This document shows, piece by piece, positions 1-5,794 of a stretch of 5,798 bases of DNA. The position numbers and the translations under genes are program-made. The first letter of the stretch is position 1. Every line of letters begins with the position of its first letter. The DNA lies in NCBI GenBank assembly GCA_023392115.1, contig JAEVZT010000644.1, positions 1 through 5,798 of the forward strand, written 5' to 3'. Source of the DNA: Chloroflexota bacterium. GTDB taxonomy: Bacteria; Chloroflexota; Anaerolineae; Aggregatilineales; Phototrophicaceae. Below the pieces are notes generated by a model. The model made no database searches and was not told where the DNA came from. It saw only the letters and a list, made by a program, of their open reading frames with translations.

Positions 1-324
1 ATCGAGCAGGTGTCGGGCTATCAATGGCTGCACGGCGAAGCGGTCGCGGTTGGCTTGGTCGCGGCGGCGCTGCTGTCGAGTCAGCTTGGCTTGTGCGCCC
101 CCGATCTACCGGAGCAGGTCGAAGGGTTGGTCGGCGGAATTGGACTGCCGACGCGTATCGGCGCGCTCGACCCTGAGGCGATCTATGGGGCGATGGCGAC
201 CGACAAGAAGTGGCGTTCGGGAAAATCGCGCTTCATCTTATTAGAGGGCATTGGCAAGCCGCGAATTGTCGAAAATGTGGCACAATCGGAAGTGATCGCC
301 GTGCTGCGAAGTCTGGTTAGCTAG
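1..324 (+). CDS. aroB: 3-dehydroquinate synthase, C-terminal fragment (5' end outside window)
   Basis: Only the last 107 codons of the gene lie in the window, about 30% of a usual 350-360 residue enzyme; the frame is open from base 1. AroB converts DAHP to 3-dehydroquinate, the second step of the shikimate pathway, in the cytoplasm, using NAD and a divalent metal. The visible signature is LHGEAVAVG near the fragment's start. In the AroB family the His of this HGE motif is one of the metal ligands. Further on come the DKK motif and the segment FILLEGIGKP, which match the conserved C-terminal helical domain. The gene ends in TAG at 322-324. The GTG at position 10 is an internal Val codon, not a start, because the family homology runs through it. 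The next gene, aroQ, encodes the following pathway step, which supports both calls. Confidence 0.93.
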   Translation: MEQVSGYQWLHGEAVAVGLVAAALLSSQLGLCAPDLPEQVEGLVGGIGLPTRIGALDPEAIYGAMATDKKWRSGKSRFILLEGIGKPRIVENVAQSEVIAVLRSLVS

Positions 325-350
325 AGGCTATTATGCACTTTACGGACATT

Positions 351-476
351 GACCCCCTCACACCATACCCCTGTGCAACCTTCGGTTGCCACCCCGAAAT
401 TCAGGGGAGAGGGGCAAAAAACCAGCGCGGCGATTTCTCCCCTCCTCGAATTCGGGGAGGGGGCGGGGGTGGGGTC
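351..476. repeat. GC-rich intergenic element with inverted ends, REP/MITE-like
   Basis: The 158-bp gap between aroB and aroQ is mostly one structured element. Its ends are a perfect 6-bp inverted repeat, GACCCC at 351-356 and GGGGTC at 471-476. Inside are a hairpin GCAACC-TTC-GGTTGC (375-389), a 10-bp stem with one G-T pair and an AATT loop (439-448 with 453-462), and an 8-bp inverted pair AGGGGAGA/TCTCCCCT (403-410 with 436-443). Two degenerate direct copies of a unit 'CCC(C)GAA(A)TTC-GGGGAG' lie near 392-414 and 444-463. Such C/G-run elements around a GAATTC core recall dispersed intergenic repeats of Chloroflexota genomes; this is recollection, not a search result. There is no coding capacity for a transposase. 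It could alternatively be a transcription terminator or attenuator between aroB and aroQ, but no clear T-run follows the stems. Confidence 0.5.
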
Positions 477-482
477 TAAGCG

Positions 483-929
483 ATGAAAAAGAGGCTGCTG
501 TTATTACACGGACCCAATTTGAACCTACTTGGCACGCGCGAACCGGAAGTTTACGGCACGATGACGCTTGACGACATCAACGAGCGCGCCGCCGAGCATG
601 TGCGCCGTCACGGCATCGAACTGCGGGCGGAGCAGTCGAACCACGAGGGCGCGCTGATCGACATTCTGCACATCGCGCGCAACTGGGCGGACGGCGTCGT
701 CTTCAACCCCGGCGCGTACACGCACACGTCGGTCGCCCTGCGCGACGCGATCAGCGGGATCAAGCTGCCGGTCGTCGAAGTTCCCCTGTCGAACGTCCCC
801 GCGCGCGAGGAATTCCGCCACCGCTCGCTGCTCGCGCCGGTGTGCGTCGGGCAGATCAGCGGCTTCGGCTGGCGCAGCTACCTGCTCGGACTTGACGCGC
901 TGCTCGGTCATCTCGGCGTGCTGGAGTAG
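483..929 (+). CDS. aroQ: 3-dehydroquinate dehydratase, type II, with an altered catalytic residue
   Basis: This 148-residue protein has the normal length for type II dehydroquinase, the dodecameric cytoplasmic enzyme that dehydrates 3-dehydroquinate to 3-dehydroshikimate. The start at ATG 483 is fixed by the family N-terminus ([17 protein letters not shown]). Family residues present, in a numbering that coincides with the M. tuberculosis enzyme, are Asn12, Arg19, catalytic Tyr24, Asn75, His81, Asp88, Glu99, Arg108 and Arg112. The motifs are [32 protein letters not shown] and AREEFRH. The striking exception is residue 101. The family motif EVH(I/L)SN reads EVPLSN here, so the general-acid histidine is proline (codon CCC at 783-785). 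No standard Shine-Dalgarno sequence is visible; the only G-rich tract is GGGGTGGGG at 466-474, at the edge of the upstream repeat. The gene follows aroB on the same strand and is probably co-transcribed with it. The family call is firm, but full activity is uncertain. Confidence 0.95.
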   Translation: MKKRLLLLHGPNLNLLGTREPEVYGTMTLDDINERAAEHVRRHGIELRAEQSNHEGALIDILHIARNWADGVVFNPGAYTHTSVALRDAISGIKLPVVEVPLSNVPAREEFRHRSLLAPVCVGQISGFGWRSYLLGLDALLGHLGVLE

Positions 930-1003
930 CCTTGTCGGGCATTGCCAATTCCGGCGGTCGAAATTTGGGTAGGTTGGCTAAGTACCGCGTGGCGCGCAGC
1001 CTG

Positions 1004-1009
1004 TATACT
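1004..1009 (+). promoter_or_regulatory. possible -10 element for the glutamine synthetase gene
   Basis: TATACT matches the TATAAT consensus at five of six positions and lies in the 100-bp gap after aroQ. No good -35 box stands at 16-18 bp; TTGGCT at 974-979 is too far away (24-bp spacer). The implied leader would be very short. The call is weak, and read-through from aroQ is the alternative. Confidence 0.25.
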
Positions 1010-1015
1010 TCTGCC

Positions 1016-1023
1016 AAGGAAGG
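1016..1023 (+). promoter_or_regulatory. ribosome binding site deciding the glutamine synthetase start
   Basis: AAGGAAGG ends 6 bases before ATG 1030. It favours that start over the in-frame ATG at 1054, which has no comparable purine tract upstream. Confidence 0.65.
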
Positions 1024-1029
1024 TCGACA

Positions 1030-2394
1030 ATGGCGGATAAACGGATAACCCCCATGCTGACAAAAGAGGCGGTGCTCGCCGCGGTTGACGAACATCAGGT
1101 GAAGTATATCGCCCTGTGGTTCACCGACATCACGGGATCGATCAAGCGGATCACCGTGCCGCAGCGCAAGCTCCTGTCGGTGATTGAGGACGGCATGCAC
1201 TTCGACGGCTCGTCGATCGAGGGGTTCGCCCGCGTCGCCGAGAGCGATATGGTGCTTGTGCCCGATCTGAACACGTTCGCGCTGCTGCCATGGGATGGAC
1301 ACGGCGATCGCAGCGCACGCATGATCTGCACGGTGCAGACGCTCGACCGCGAGCCGTTCATCGGCGACCCGCGCAACGTGTTGATCAACATGCTGCGCGA
1401 AGCCGAAGCGATGGGCTATACCTTCAAGACGGGCATGGAGCTTGAGTTCTTCCTGTTCCACGCCGAGGCGGGACAGCCCATACTGCCGCTCAAGCCGTAT
1501 GACGACGGCGGCTATTTCGGCATGCCGCACGACGCGCAGCGCGGCGTGCTCCAGCACATGATCTCGACGCTGCTCGAGCTCGGCATCCGCGTCGACTCAT
1601 CGCATCACGAGATCGGGGCGGGGCAGCAGGAACTCGACTTCGATTATGACGACGCGCTGGTGTCGGCGGACAACCTCTTGACGGCGCGCGTCGCCCTGCA
1701 CAGCGTCGCCCAGCAGCATCAACTGCGCTGCACCTTCATGCCGCGCCCGTCGATGGACTTGCCCGGTTCGGGCATGCACACCCACCAGAGCCTGCATGAT
1801 ATCAGCACCGACGATAATGTCTTCACCGATCCCGAGCACGAGTACGGGCTGTCGGAGATGGCGCGCTACTTCCTCGCCGGGCAGCTGTGTCACGCGCGGG
1901 CAATGTGCGCCGTACTCGCGCCGCTGGTCAATTCGTACAAGCGTCTGAGCGTCAGCTTTGAAGCGCCAAAGCTGGTGACATGGGCGCACGTCAACCGGGC
2001 GGGCGCGGCGCTGATCCGCGTGCCGCACATCGCGCCGGGGAAGGAATCGCACACGCGGCTCGAGCTGCGCTGCCCGGATCCGAGCAGCAATCCCTATCTG
2101 GCGATGGCGGTGATGCTGGCGGCGGGCTTGGACGGCATTCGCCAGCGGATGCCGCTTCAGGACGCCGTCGAGGAATCGCTGCTGCGCCCGGATCGCGCCC
2201 GCATGCGCCATTTGGAAACGCTGCCCGCGTCGCTGTCCGAGGCGCTCGAAGCCCTCAAGCAGGACGACGTGATCATGAGCGCGCTGGGTCCCTACGTCAG
2301 CGACCGCTATCTCGCCGTCAAGCAGCAGGAGCTTGACGACTACAATCGCCAAGTCACCCCGTGGGAAGTCGAGCATTACTTCAGCAGGTTTTAG
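1030..2394 (+). CDS. glnA: type I glutamine synthetase, non-adenylylated class, divergent active-site loops
   Basis: This 454-residue cytoplasmic enzyme forms glutamine from glutamate, ammonia and ATP, and is expected to be a dodecamer. The N-terminal beta-grasp domain (about 20-105) holds FDGSSI with Asp59, the ammonium-site position, and GFAR with Arg67, the Arg62 position used for feedback inhibition in Bacillus. The catalytic domain holds MELEFFLF (metal Glu at 137/139), SHHEIGAGQQELDF, GSGMHTHQSL (His250), NSYKRL (301-306), flap Glu311, Arg323, Arg330 and RLELR (Glu345, Arg347). The C-terminal NPYLAMAVMLAAGLDGI is typical. The adenylylation motif NLY-LPP is absent, so GlnE-type control is unlikely. 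Oddities are the flap, which reads RLSVSFEAP instead of the usual RLVPGYEAP, a two-residue insertion between the arginines equivalent to Salmonella 339 and 344, and LPGSGMH where most have NGSGMH. It may be the main GS or a specialised paralogue. It converges on lysC. Confidence 0.92.
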   Translation: MADKRITPMLTKEAVLAAVDEHQVKYIALWFTDITGSIKRITVPQRKLLSVIEDGMHFDGSSIEGFARVAESDMVLVPDLNTFALLPWDGHGDRSARMICTVQTLDREPFIGDPRNVLINMLREAEAMGYTFKTGMELEFFLFHAEAGQPILPLKPYDDGGYFGMPHDAQRGVLQHMISTLLELGIRVDSSHHEIGAGQQELDFDYDDALVSADNLLTARVALHSVAQQHQLRCTFMPRPSMDLPGSGMHTHQSLHDISTDDNVFTDPEHEYGLSEMARYFLAGQLCHARAMCAVLAPLVNSYKRLSVSFEAPKLVTWAHVNRAGAALIRVPHIAPGKESHTRLELRCPDPSSNPYLAMAVMLAAGLDGIRQRMPLQDAVEESLLRPDRARMRHLETLPASLSEALEALKQDDVIMSALGPYVSDRYLAVKQQELDDYNRQVTPWEVEHYFSRF

Positions 2395-2424
2395 GGAAGT
2401 GATGAGTAGAAAAAGTAATGAGTG

Positions 2425-2452
2425 ATGAGTCAAGAGTAATGAGTCAAGAGTA
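2425..2452. repeat. 14-bp tandem direct repeat, two perfect copies
   Basis: ATGAGTCAAGAGTA occurs at 2425-2438 and again at 2439-2452 without a mismatch. Degenerate relatives such as GTAATGAG and AGTGAGTG flank it on both sides, which suggests expansion by slippage of a short (A/G)TGAGT unit. The patch is richer in A and T than the neighbouring genes. Confidence 0.8.
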
Positions 2453-2483
2453 GTGAGTGAAAAGTAATGAGGGTGAAATCCTT

Positions 2484-2514
2484 ACTCATCACTCATCACT
2501 CATCACTCATCACT
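2484..2514. repeat. 7-bp tandem repeat, about 4.4 copies
   Basis: Four perfect head-to-tail copies of ACTCATC cover 2484-2511, followed by a partial ACT. The unit is the reverse complement of the GATGAGT units to its left, so the two halves form an inverted pair. The last copy overlaps the lysC stop codon (TGA on the minus strand, 2512-2510). Confidence 0.9.
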
Positions 2515-3928
2515 GTTTTTCGCTCGTCCTGAGGATCAGGTTGTGGATGCGGGTGAGGGTCGCGTCGCCGTATTCGGGTTCGACGACGAGCGACAGGCTG
2601 CAATTAGCGGGACCGTGTGCCACTGCCAGAAGCGGAATCCCTTCCAGCGCCAGCAGAATCTCGGCGGTCAGCGCGTGAATTTCCTCAAGTTTTGAGCCGA
2701 TCACGGTGACGACCGTTACAGGACGCACCGTCCACGGGACGCCGTTGGCGATCGCTTCCAGCCCTTCGCGGAGCGAGAACTGCAGGCTGCGGAGCGCGTC
2801 GGGTCCGGCGCTCGTCGTGATGACGAAGCAGGCGAACGTCCGCGACGACGACTGCGAGCTGATCATGACGTCGGTGCGGCTGCCGGTGATTGCCGACAGG
2901 TTGTCGTCGACGAGGTTGGCGATGTCGCCGAGCGGACCGCTCTGCGGCGCGGACATGCCCAAGCCTTGAATCATGGTTACGGCGCGCAGTCCCGGCTGCA
3001 CCGACAGGCTTTGTTCCTGCACGAGCGTCCCCGGCTGCTGAGGTTTGAAGACGTTGCGCACGCGGAGCGGAATCTGACGCTCGCGCAGCGGGCTGATCAT
3101 GCGCGGGTGCAGAATGCGCGCGCCGAAATACGCCAACTCTGCCGCTTCCTCGTAAGAGAGCGTCCGAATGACGCGCGCGTTCGTCAGCTCGCGCGGATCG
3201 GCGGTCATCAAGCCGTCGACATCCGTCCACACCCAGACCTCGCGCGCTTCCGTGCCGACAGCGAGGATCGACGCTGTGTAATCGCTGCCGCCGCGACCGA
3301 GCGTCGTCGGCTTGCCGGTGATGGTTGAGCCGATGTAGCCGGTGACGACCGGAATGATCCCCCGGTTGAGCAGCGGCATCAGATTCGCCGCCAGCCGCTC
3401 GCGCGTGAGCGGGAAGTTGGGCGCGGCGTTGCCGTGAACGTTGTCGGTGATGATCAAATCGGTCGCGTCGATGGCGACCCCGCGCAGGTTGTTCTGGCGC
3501 AGCAGCGCGGCGACGATGCGCGCCGCCAGCCGCTCGCCGACGCCGACGATCTGGTCGACGATTTCGGGACTCAACGCTTCGTCACCCTGTTCAGGGATTG
3601 ACTGACAAGTGTCGAGCAGGTCGAAAAGCAGGCGGTCGATGTCCGCTTGAAGGGCGCTGCGCTCGGTCGTGCCGAGCGGCAGGTGCTCGATCAGCGCGAG
3701 ATGGCGCGTCCGCATGGTGGCGACGATGCGGCGGTAGCCGCGACGGTTATTCAACTGCGCCAGATGCGCCGCCTCGATCAGCGCGTCGGTAACGCCTTCG
3801 AGCGCGGACACGACGAGGATCAGGTTGTCCCAGCGCTCGTGTTCGTACAGCACGATGCTCAAAACCTGCGTTAACCCCGTCGTCATGCCGACGGCTGTCC
3901 CGCCAAACTTCATTACCAGCGTGCTCAT
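2510..3928 (-). CDS. lysC: aspartokinase, monofunctional, with two C-terminal ACT domains
   Basis: The 472-residue protein phosphorylates aspartate to 4-phosphoaspartate, the first committed step toward lysine, threonine, methionine and diaminopimelate. The kinase domain (about 1-295) shows KFGGTAVG at 7-14, VVSAL near 39, VGVGERLAA near 128, TLGRGGSDYTA at 209-219, VWTDVDGLMTADPR at 233-246 and SYEEAAELAYFGARILHP at 258-275. ACT domains follow at about 314-372 (MISSQSSS at 355-362) and 404-466, the site of likely feedback control by an end-product amino acid. Length and the GRGGSDYTA motif resemble E. coli LysC more than the shorter Bacillus-type enzyme; there is no homoserine dehydrogenase fusion. 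ATG 3928 is chosen because the family begins just before KFGGT. An in-frame GTG at 3985 would add 19 unconserved residues encoded across a leader hairpin. The ribosome binding site is weak (GAAAG). The stop lies inside the downstream repeat. Confidence 0.94.
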   Translation of the reverse strand: MSTLVMKFGGTAVGMTTGLTQVLSIVLYEHERWDNLILVVSALEGVTDALIEAAHLAQLNNRRGYRRIVATMRTRHLALIEHLPLGTTERSALQADIDRLLFDLLDTCQSIPEQGDEALSPEIVDQIVGVGERLAARIVAALLRQNNLRGVAIDATDLIITDNVHGNAAPNFPLTRERLAANLMPLLNRGIIPVVTGYIGSTITGKPTTLGRGGSDYTASILAVGTEAREVWVWTDVDGLMTADPRELTNARVIRTLSYEEAAELAYFGARILHPRMISPLRERQIPLRVRNVFKPQQPGTLVQEQSLSVQPGLRAVTMIQGLGMSAPQSGPLGDIANLVDDNLSAITGSRTDVMISSQSSSRTFACFVITTSAGPDALRSLQFSLREGLEAIANGVPWTVRPVTVVTVIGSKLEEIHALTAEILLALEGIPLLAVAHGPANCSLSLVVEPEYGDATLTRIHNLILRTSEKQ

Positions 3929-3951
3929 TGAGTTTTTGGCTTTCAGAAAAT

Positions 3952-3993
3952 GACAAACCCGAGGATGCCTCGGGACTTGCAGCACGTCTTGTC
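3952..3993 (-). promoter_or_regulatory. hairpin in the lysC leader, possible attenuator
   Basis: On the minus strand CCCGAGG-CAT-CCTCGGG (3974-3958) is a perfect 7-bp stem with a 3-base loop. It lies between the predicted lysC promoter and ATG 3928, and is followed by T-rich TTTGTCATTTT. An outer pair GACAAG (3993-3988) with TTTGTC (3957-3952) can close around it with one G-T pair. The roughly 75-base leader is too short for a lysine riboswitch. A simple attenuator or a 5' mRNA-stabilising stem is possible; no amino-acid-rich leader peptide is visible. Confidence 0.4.
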
Positions 3994-4009
3994 GCGGATT
4001 TAAGACACC

Positions 4010-4038
4010 AAACTAGCACCACGCGGGATTTTTGTCAA
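4010..4038 (-). promoter_or_regulatory. lysC promoter
   Basis: On the minus strand a perfect -35 box TTGACA (4038-4033) is followed after exactly 17 bases by TAGTTT (4015-4010), which keeps the first, second and last positions of the -10 consensus. Transcription would begin near 4003, giving a leader of about 75 bases before ATG 3928. The -35 match and ideal spacing make this the best promoter in the window. Confidence 0.65.
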
Positions 4039-4042
4039 CACT

Positions 4043-4070
4043 TTGCGAACGGGCAGTTCTCGCCTATCAT
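4043..4070 (+). promoter_or_regulatory. ricT promoter, divergent from lysC
   Basis: TTGCGA (4043-4048) and TATCAT (4065-4070) are separated by 16 bases; the -10 box matches consensus at five of six positions. The start would be near 4077, about 36 bases before ATG 4113. Its -35 box is 4 bp from the lysC -35 box, so the two promoters stand back to back. Confidence 0.5.
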
Positions 4071-4112
4071 TAGGGGGTGCGAAGATGTGTAGAGTGAACT
4101 TTTAGGGAACGC

Positions 4113-5060
4113 ATGACTGATCAAGCAGCTGAACGGCAGCGCACCGCTGCCGGTGTTCGGTTTCACCGCGTCGGCAAGCTGTATCACTTCGATTACAGCG
4201 CGTTTGGCGATTTACAGCTCGGCGATCACGTAATCGTCGAGACGGCGCGCGGGCGTCAAATGGGAGAGGTTGTCAGCTTCAACGCCATCGAGGACGATGG
4301 ACGCGAATACAAGCCGATCCTGCGCATGGCAACGCCGCGCGACTTAATCCTCAAGCATCACTGGGAACTTCAGCAGGACGCGGCGCTTCAGGTGTGCCGC
4401 GATAAGGCGAAAGAACTGCATGGCTTTGCCGACGTCAAGTTCGTCGCCGCGCTTTACAACTACGATGGCAGCCTGCTCACCTTCCTCTATACCGCCGAAG
4501 ACAAGGTCAACGTCAGCAAGCTGTGGAGCGACCTCAGCCGCCAGTTCACAGCGCAGATCGAGATGCGGCAGGTGGGTCCGCGCGACGTCGCCAAGCTGCT
4601 CGGCGGTTATGGCGCGTGCGGCGAGCTGCGCTGCTGCTCGACATTCCTGACCGACTTCAGCCCGATCTCAATCAAGATGGCGAAGGCGCAGGGCATCTCG
4701 CTCAACCCGTCGGAAATCACCGGTATGTGCGGTCGCCTGCGCTGCTGTCTGGTTTACGAGTACGAACAGTATGTCGAGGCGCGGCAGAAACTGCCGAAGA
4801 AGAACAAGCGCGTCGGCACGCCGTTCGGAGAAGCCAAAGTGATCGACGTGCTGCCGCTTCAGGATGCCGTGCTGGTATATACCGAAAACGGTATCCAAAC
4901 GGTCAAGCGCGAAGAACTCGTGCCGCTTGAAGAACTCGAAGCGCTGGCGAAGAAGGCGAAAGAACCGTGCAGCAAACACGGCGATGGTCCGTGCGAGTGC
5001 GGCGCGAAGCCGGGGAAGTCCGAGCAGCCGGAGCAGCCGGAACAGCCGGACGAAGAATAA
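4113..5060 (+). CDS. ricT: RicT/YaaT family protein (PSP1 domain), RNase Y-associated Fe-S subunit
   Basis: The 315-residue cytoplasmic protein matches B. subtilis YaaT (RicT), which with RicA and RicF forms an iron-sulfur complex that steers RNase Y mRNA processing. Family features in order are GVRFHRVGKLYHFDY (14-28), VIVETARGRQMGEVV (40-54), the PSP1 region to about residue 150, RQVGPRDVAKLLGGYGACGELRCCSTFL (152-179) and GMCGRLRCCLVYEYE (204-218). The six conserved cysteines 169, 174, 175, 206, 211 and 212 are all present. It is about 40 residues longer than the Bacillus protein. The excess is a charged tail with three further cysteines (286, 294, 296; pattern C-x7-C-x-C) and a triple EQP repeat. 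AGGGA at 4104-4108 stands 4 bases before ATG 4113. Neither ricA nor ricF is in the window. A PIG-L gene follows after 14 bp. The family call is firm; the RNase Y role is by homology. Confidence 0.92.
   Translation: MTDQAAERQRTAAGVRFHRVGKLYHFDYSAFGDLQLGDHVIVETARGRQMGEVVSFNAIEDDGREYKPILRMATPRDLILKHHWELQQDAALQVCRDKAKELHGFADVKFVAALYNYDGSLLTFLYTAEDKVNVSKLWSDLSRQFTAQIEMRQVGPRDVAKLLGGYGACGELRCCSTFLTDFSPISIKMAKAQGISLNPSEITGMCGRLRCCLVYEYEQYVEARQKLPKKNKRVGTPFGEAKVIDVLPLQDAVLVYTENGIQTVKREELVPLEELEALAKKAKEPCSKHGDGPCECGAKPGKSEQPEQPEQPDEE
5022..5048 (+). repeat. 9-bp tandem repeat in the 3' end of ricT
   Basis: Three copies of GAGCAGCCG (the third GAACAGCCG) encode Glu-Gln-Pro three times at residues 304-312. 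This in-frame minisatellite may vary in copy number between strains without shifting the frame. Confidence 0.85.
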
Positions 5061-5074
5061 ACGCAGAGGCTCAC

Positions 5075-5794
5075 ATGGAAGCAGAAGCACAGGCGGTCAA
5101 GCGGGTGATGGGCATTTTCGCCCACCCCGATGATCCGGAGTTTTTCTGTGGCGGGACGTTCGCGCGCTGGGCAGCCGAAGGCGCGCAAATCGCCTTCGTC
5201 CTTGCGACCAGCGGTGACAAGGGCAGCAGCGATCCAGACATGACGCCCGATGCGCTCGTCGCCATCCGCGAGCAGGAAGAGCGGAACGCGGCATCGGCGC
5301 TCGGCGTCGGCGAAGTCGTGTTCCTGCATTACACCGACGGCGAGCTTGAGCCGTCGCTGGCGCTGCGCTGCGATCTCGTGCGCGAGATTCGGCGCTTTAA
5401 GCCAGACATTGTCGTCACCTGCGACCCGACCGTCTTCTGGTTCGGCGACCGAGCGCTCAATCATCCGGATCACCGGGCGATCGGCGTGGCGACGCTCGAA
5501 GCGATTTACCCGACGGCGCGCGACCGGCTCAACTTTCCGCATCTGCTGCACGACGAAGGGCTGGAGCCGCATAAAGTGAAGCAGGTGTACATCACTGGCT
5601 CGTACAGCCCGAACACGAAAGTTGACGTCAGCGACTATCTGGAGACGAAGATCGCGGCGCTGCGCGAGCACAAGAGCCAGATCGCTGACATGGACGGAAT
5701 GGCAGAGCGCCAGCGGGCGAACCGCGATCCCGAAGCGCCGCTGGATCAGCCGCGTTATATGGAAATGTTCCGCGTGATCACCTTTGATCGGTAG
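5075..5794 (+). CDS. PIG-L/LmbE family zinc-dependent deacetylase
   Basis: The 239-residue protein has the signature of the LmbE/PIG-L family, which removes acetyl groups from N-acetylglucosamine-type substrates such as GlcNAc-inositol or GlcNAc-malate. AHPDDPEFFCGGT (16-28) contains the metal ligands His17 and Asp20 and the general-base position Asp19. NHPDHRAIG (129-137) supplies the second metal motif, with His130 and His133. EQEERNAASALGV (67-79) and FKPDIVVTCDP (108-118) are also family-typical. There is no signal peptide, so it is probably cytoplasmic. ATG 5075 is chosen because AGAGG at 5065-5069 precedes it by 5 bases and the family domain begins shortly after. The frame is open further upstream, but that would overlap ricT by about 94 bases. 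The substrate cannot be told from sequence; bacillithiol- or mycothiol-type synthesis and glycolipid or antibiotic deacetylation are all possible. The short gap after ricT indicates an operon. The stop TAG ends 4 bases before the window edge. Confidence 0.9.
   Translation: MEAEAQAVKRVMGIFAHPDDPEFFCGGTFARWAAEGAQIAFVLATSGDKGSSDPDMTPDALVAIREQEERNAASALGVGEVVFLHYTDGELEPSLALRCDLVREIRRFKPDIVVTCDPTVFWFGDRALNHPDHRAIGVATLEAIYPTARDRLNFPHLLHDEGLEPHKVKQVYITGSYSPNTKVDVSDYLETKIAALREHKSQIADMDGMAERQRANRDPEAPLDQPRYMEMFRVITFDR

Larger units (their letters stand above)
2398..2520. terminator. bidirectional terminator-like inverted repeats between convergent genes
   Basis: The 115-bp gap between the glutamine synthetase stop and the lysC stop can fold on either strand. 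ATGAGTGATGAGT (2418-2430) is the perfect reverse complement of 2484-2496, giving a 13-bp stem; 2491-2503 or 2498-2510 can pair equally well. An outer pair AGTGATGAGT (2398-2407) with ACTCATCACT (2505-2514) adds 10 bp and is followed by a T5 run (2516-2520) for rightward transcripts. For leftward transcripts the inner stem is followed by A5 on the top strand (2410-2414), which is U5 in the RNA. The loops are long (53 or more bases), so termination efficiency is uncertain, but convergent gene ends are the right context. Confidence 0.5.

Noticed and set aside
2107..2230. Adenylylation site in the glutamine synthetase
   Set aside because: No NLYxLPP-like tyrosine motif is present after NPYLAMAVMLAAGLDGI; the segment reads ESLLRPDRARMRHLETLP.
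1597..2433. Long antisense open frame over the glutamine synthetase gene
   Set aside because: It is a shadow of a GC-rich coding strand; the translation is Arg/His-rich with no recognisable domain, and the sense gene is full of conserved motifs.
2484..2514. CRISPR-like array of ACTCATC repeats
   Set aside because: Units are 7 bp, contiguous and without spacers; there are no cas genes nearby. It is a simple tandem repeat.
2457..2678. Small plus-strand frame after the glutamine synthetase gene
   Set aside because: It begins inside the repeat patch and then runs antisense to lysC; its His/Ser repeats only reflect the 7-bp DNA repeat.
3929..3985. Upstream GTG start for lysC adding 19 residues
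   Set aside because: The extension has no family counterpart, lies across the leader hairpin and has no ribosome binding site.
3929..4003. Lysine riboswitch upstream of lysC
   Set aside because: The leader is about 75 bases, far shorter than the roughly 170-base lysine riboswitch, and it has only one clear hairpin instead of a five-helix junction.
4967..5074. Upstream GTG start for the PIG-L gene
   Set aside because: It would overlap ricT by about 94 bases and add Arg/Ala-rich residues typical of an out-of-frame reading; ATG 5075 has its own ribosome binding site.
4859..5671. Long antisense open frame across the ricT end and the PIG-L gene
   Set aside because: It spans two well-supported sense genes, resembles no known family and has a low-complexity Ser/Gly/Cys stretch that mirrors the EQP repeat.
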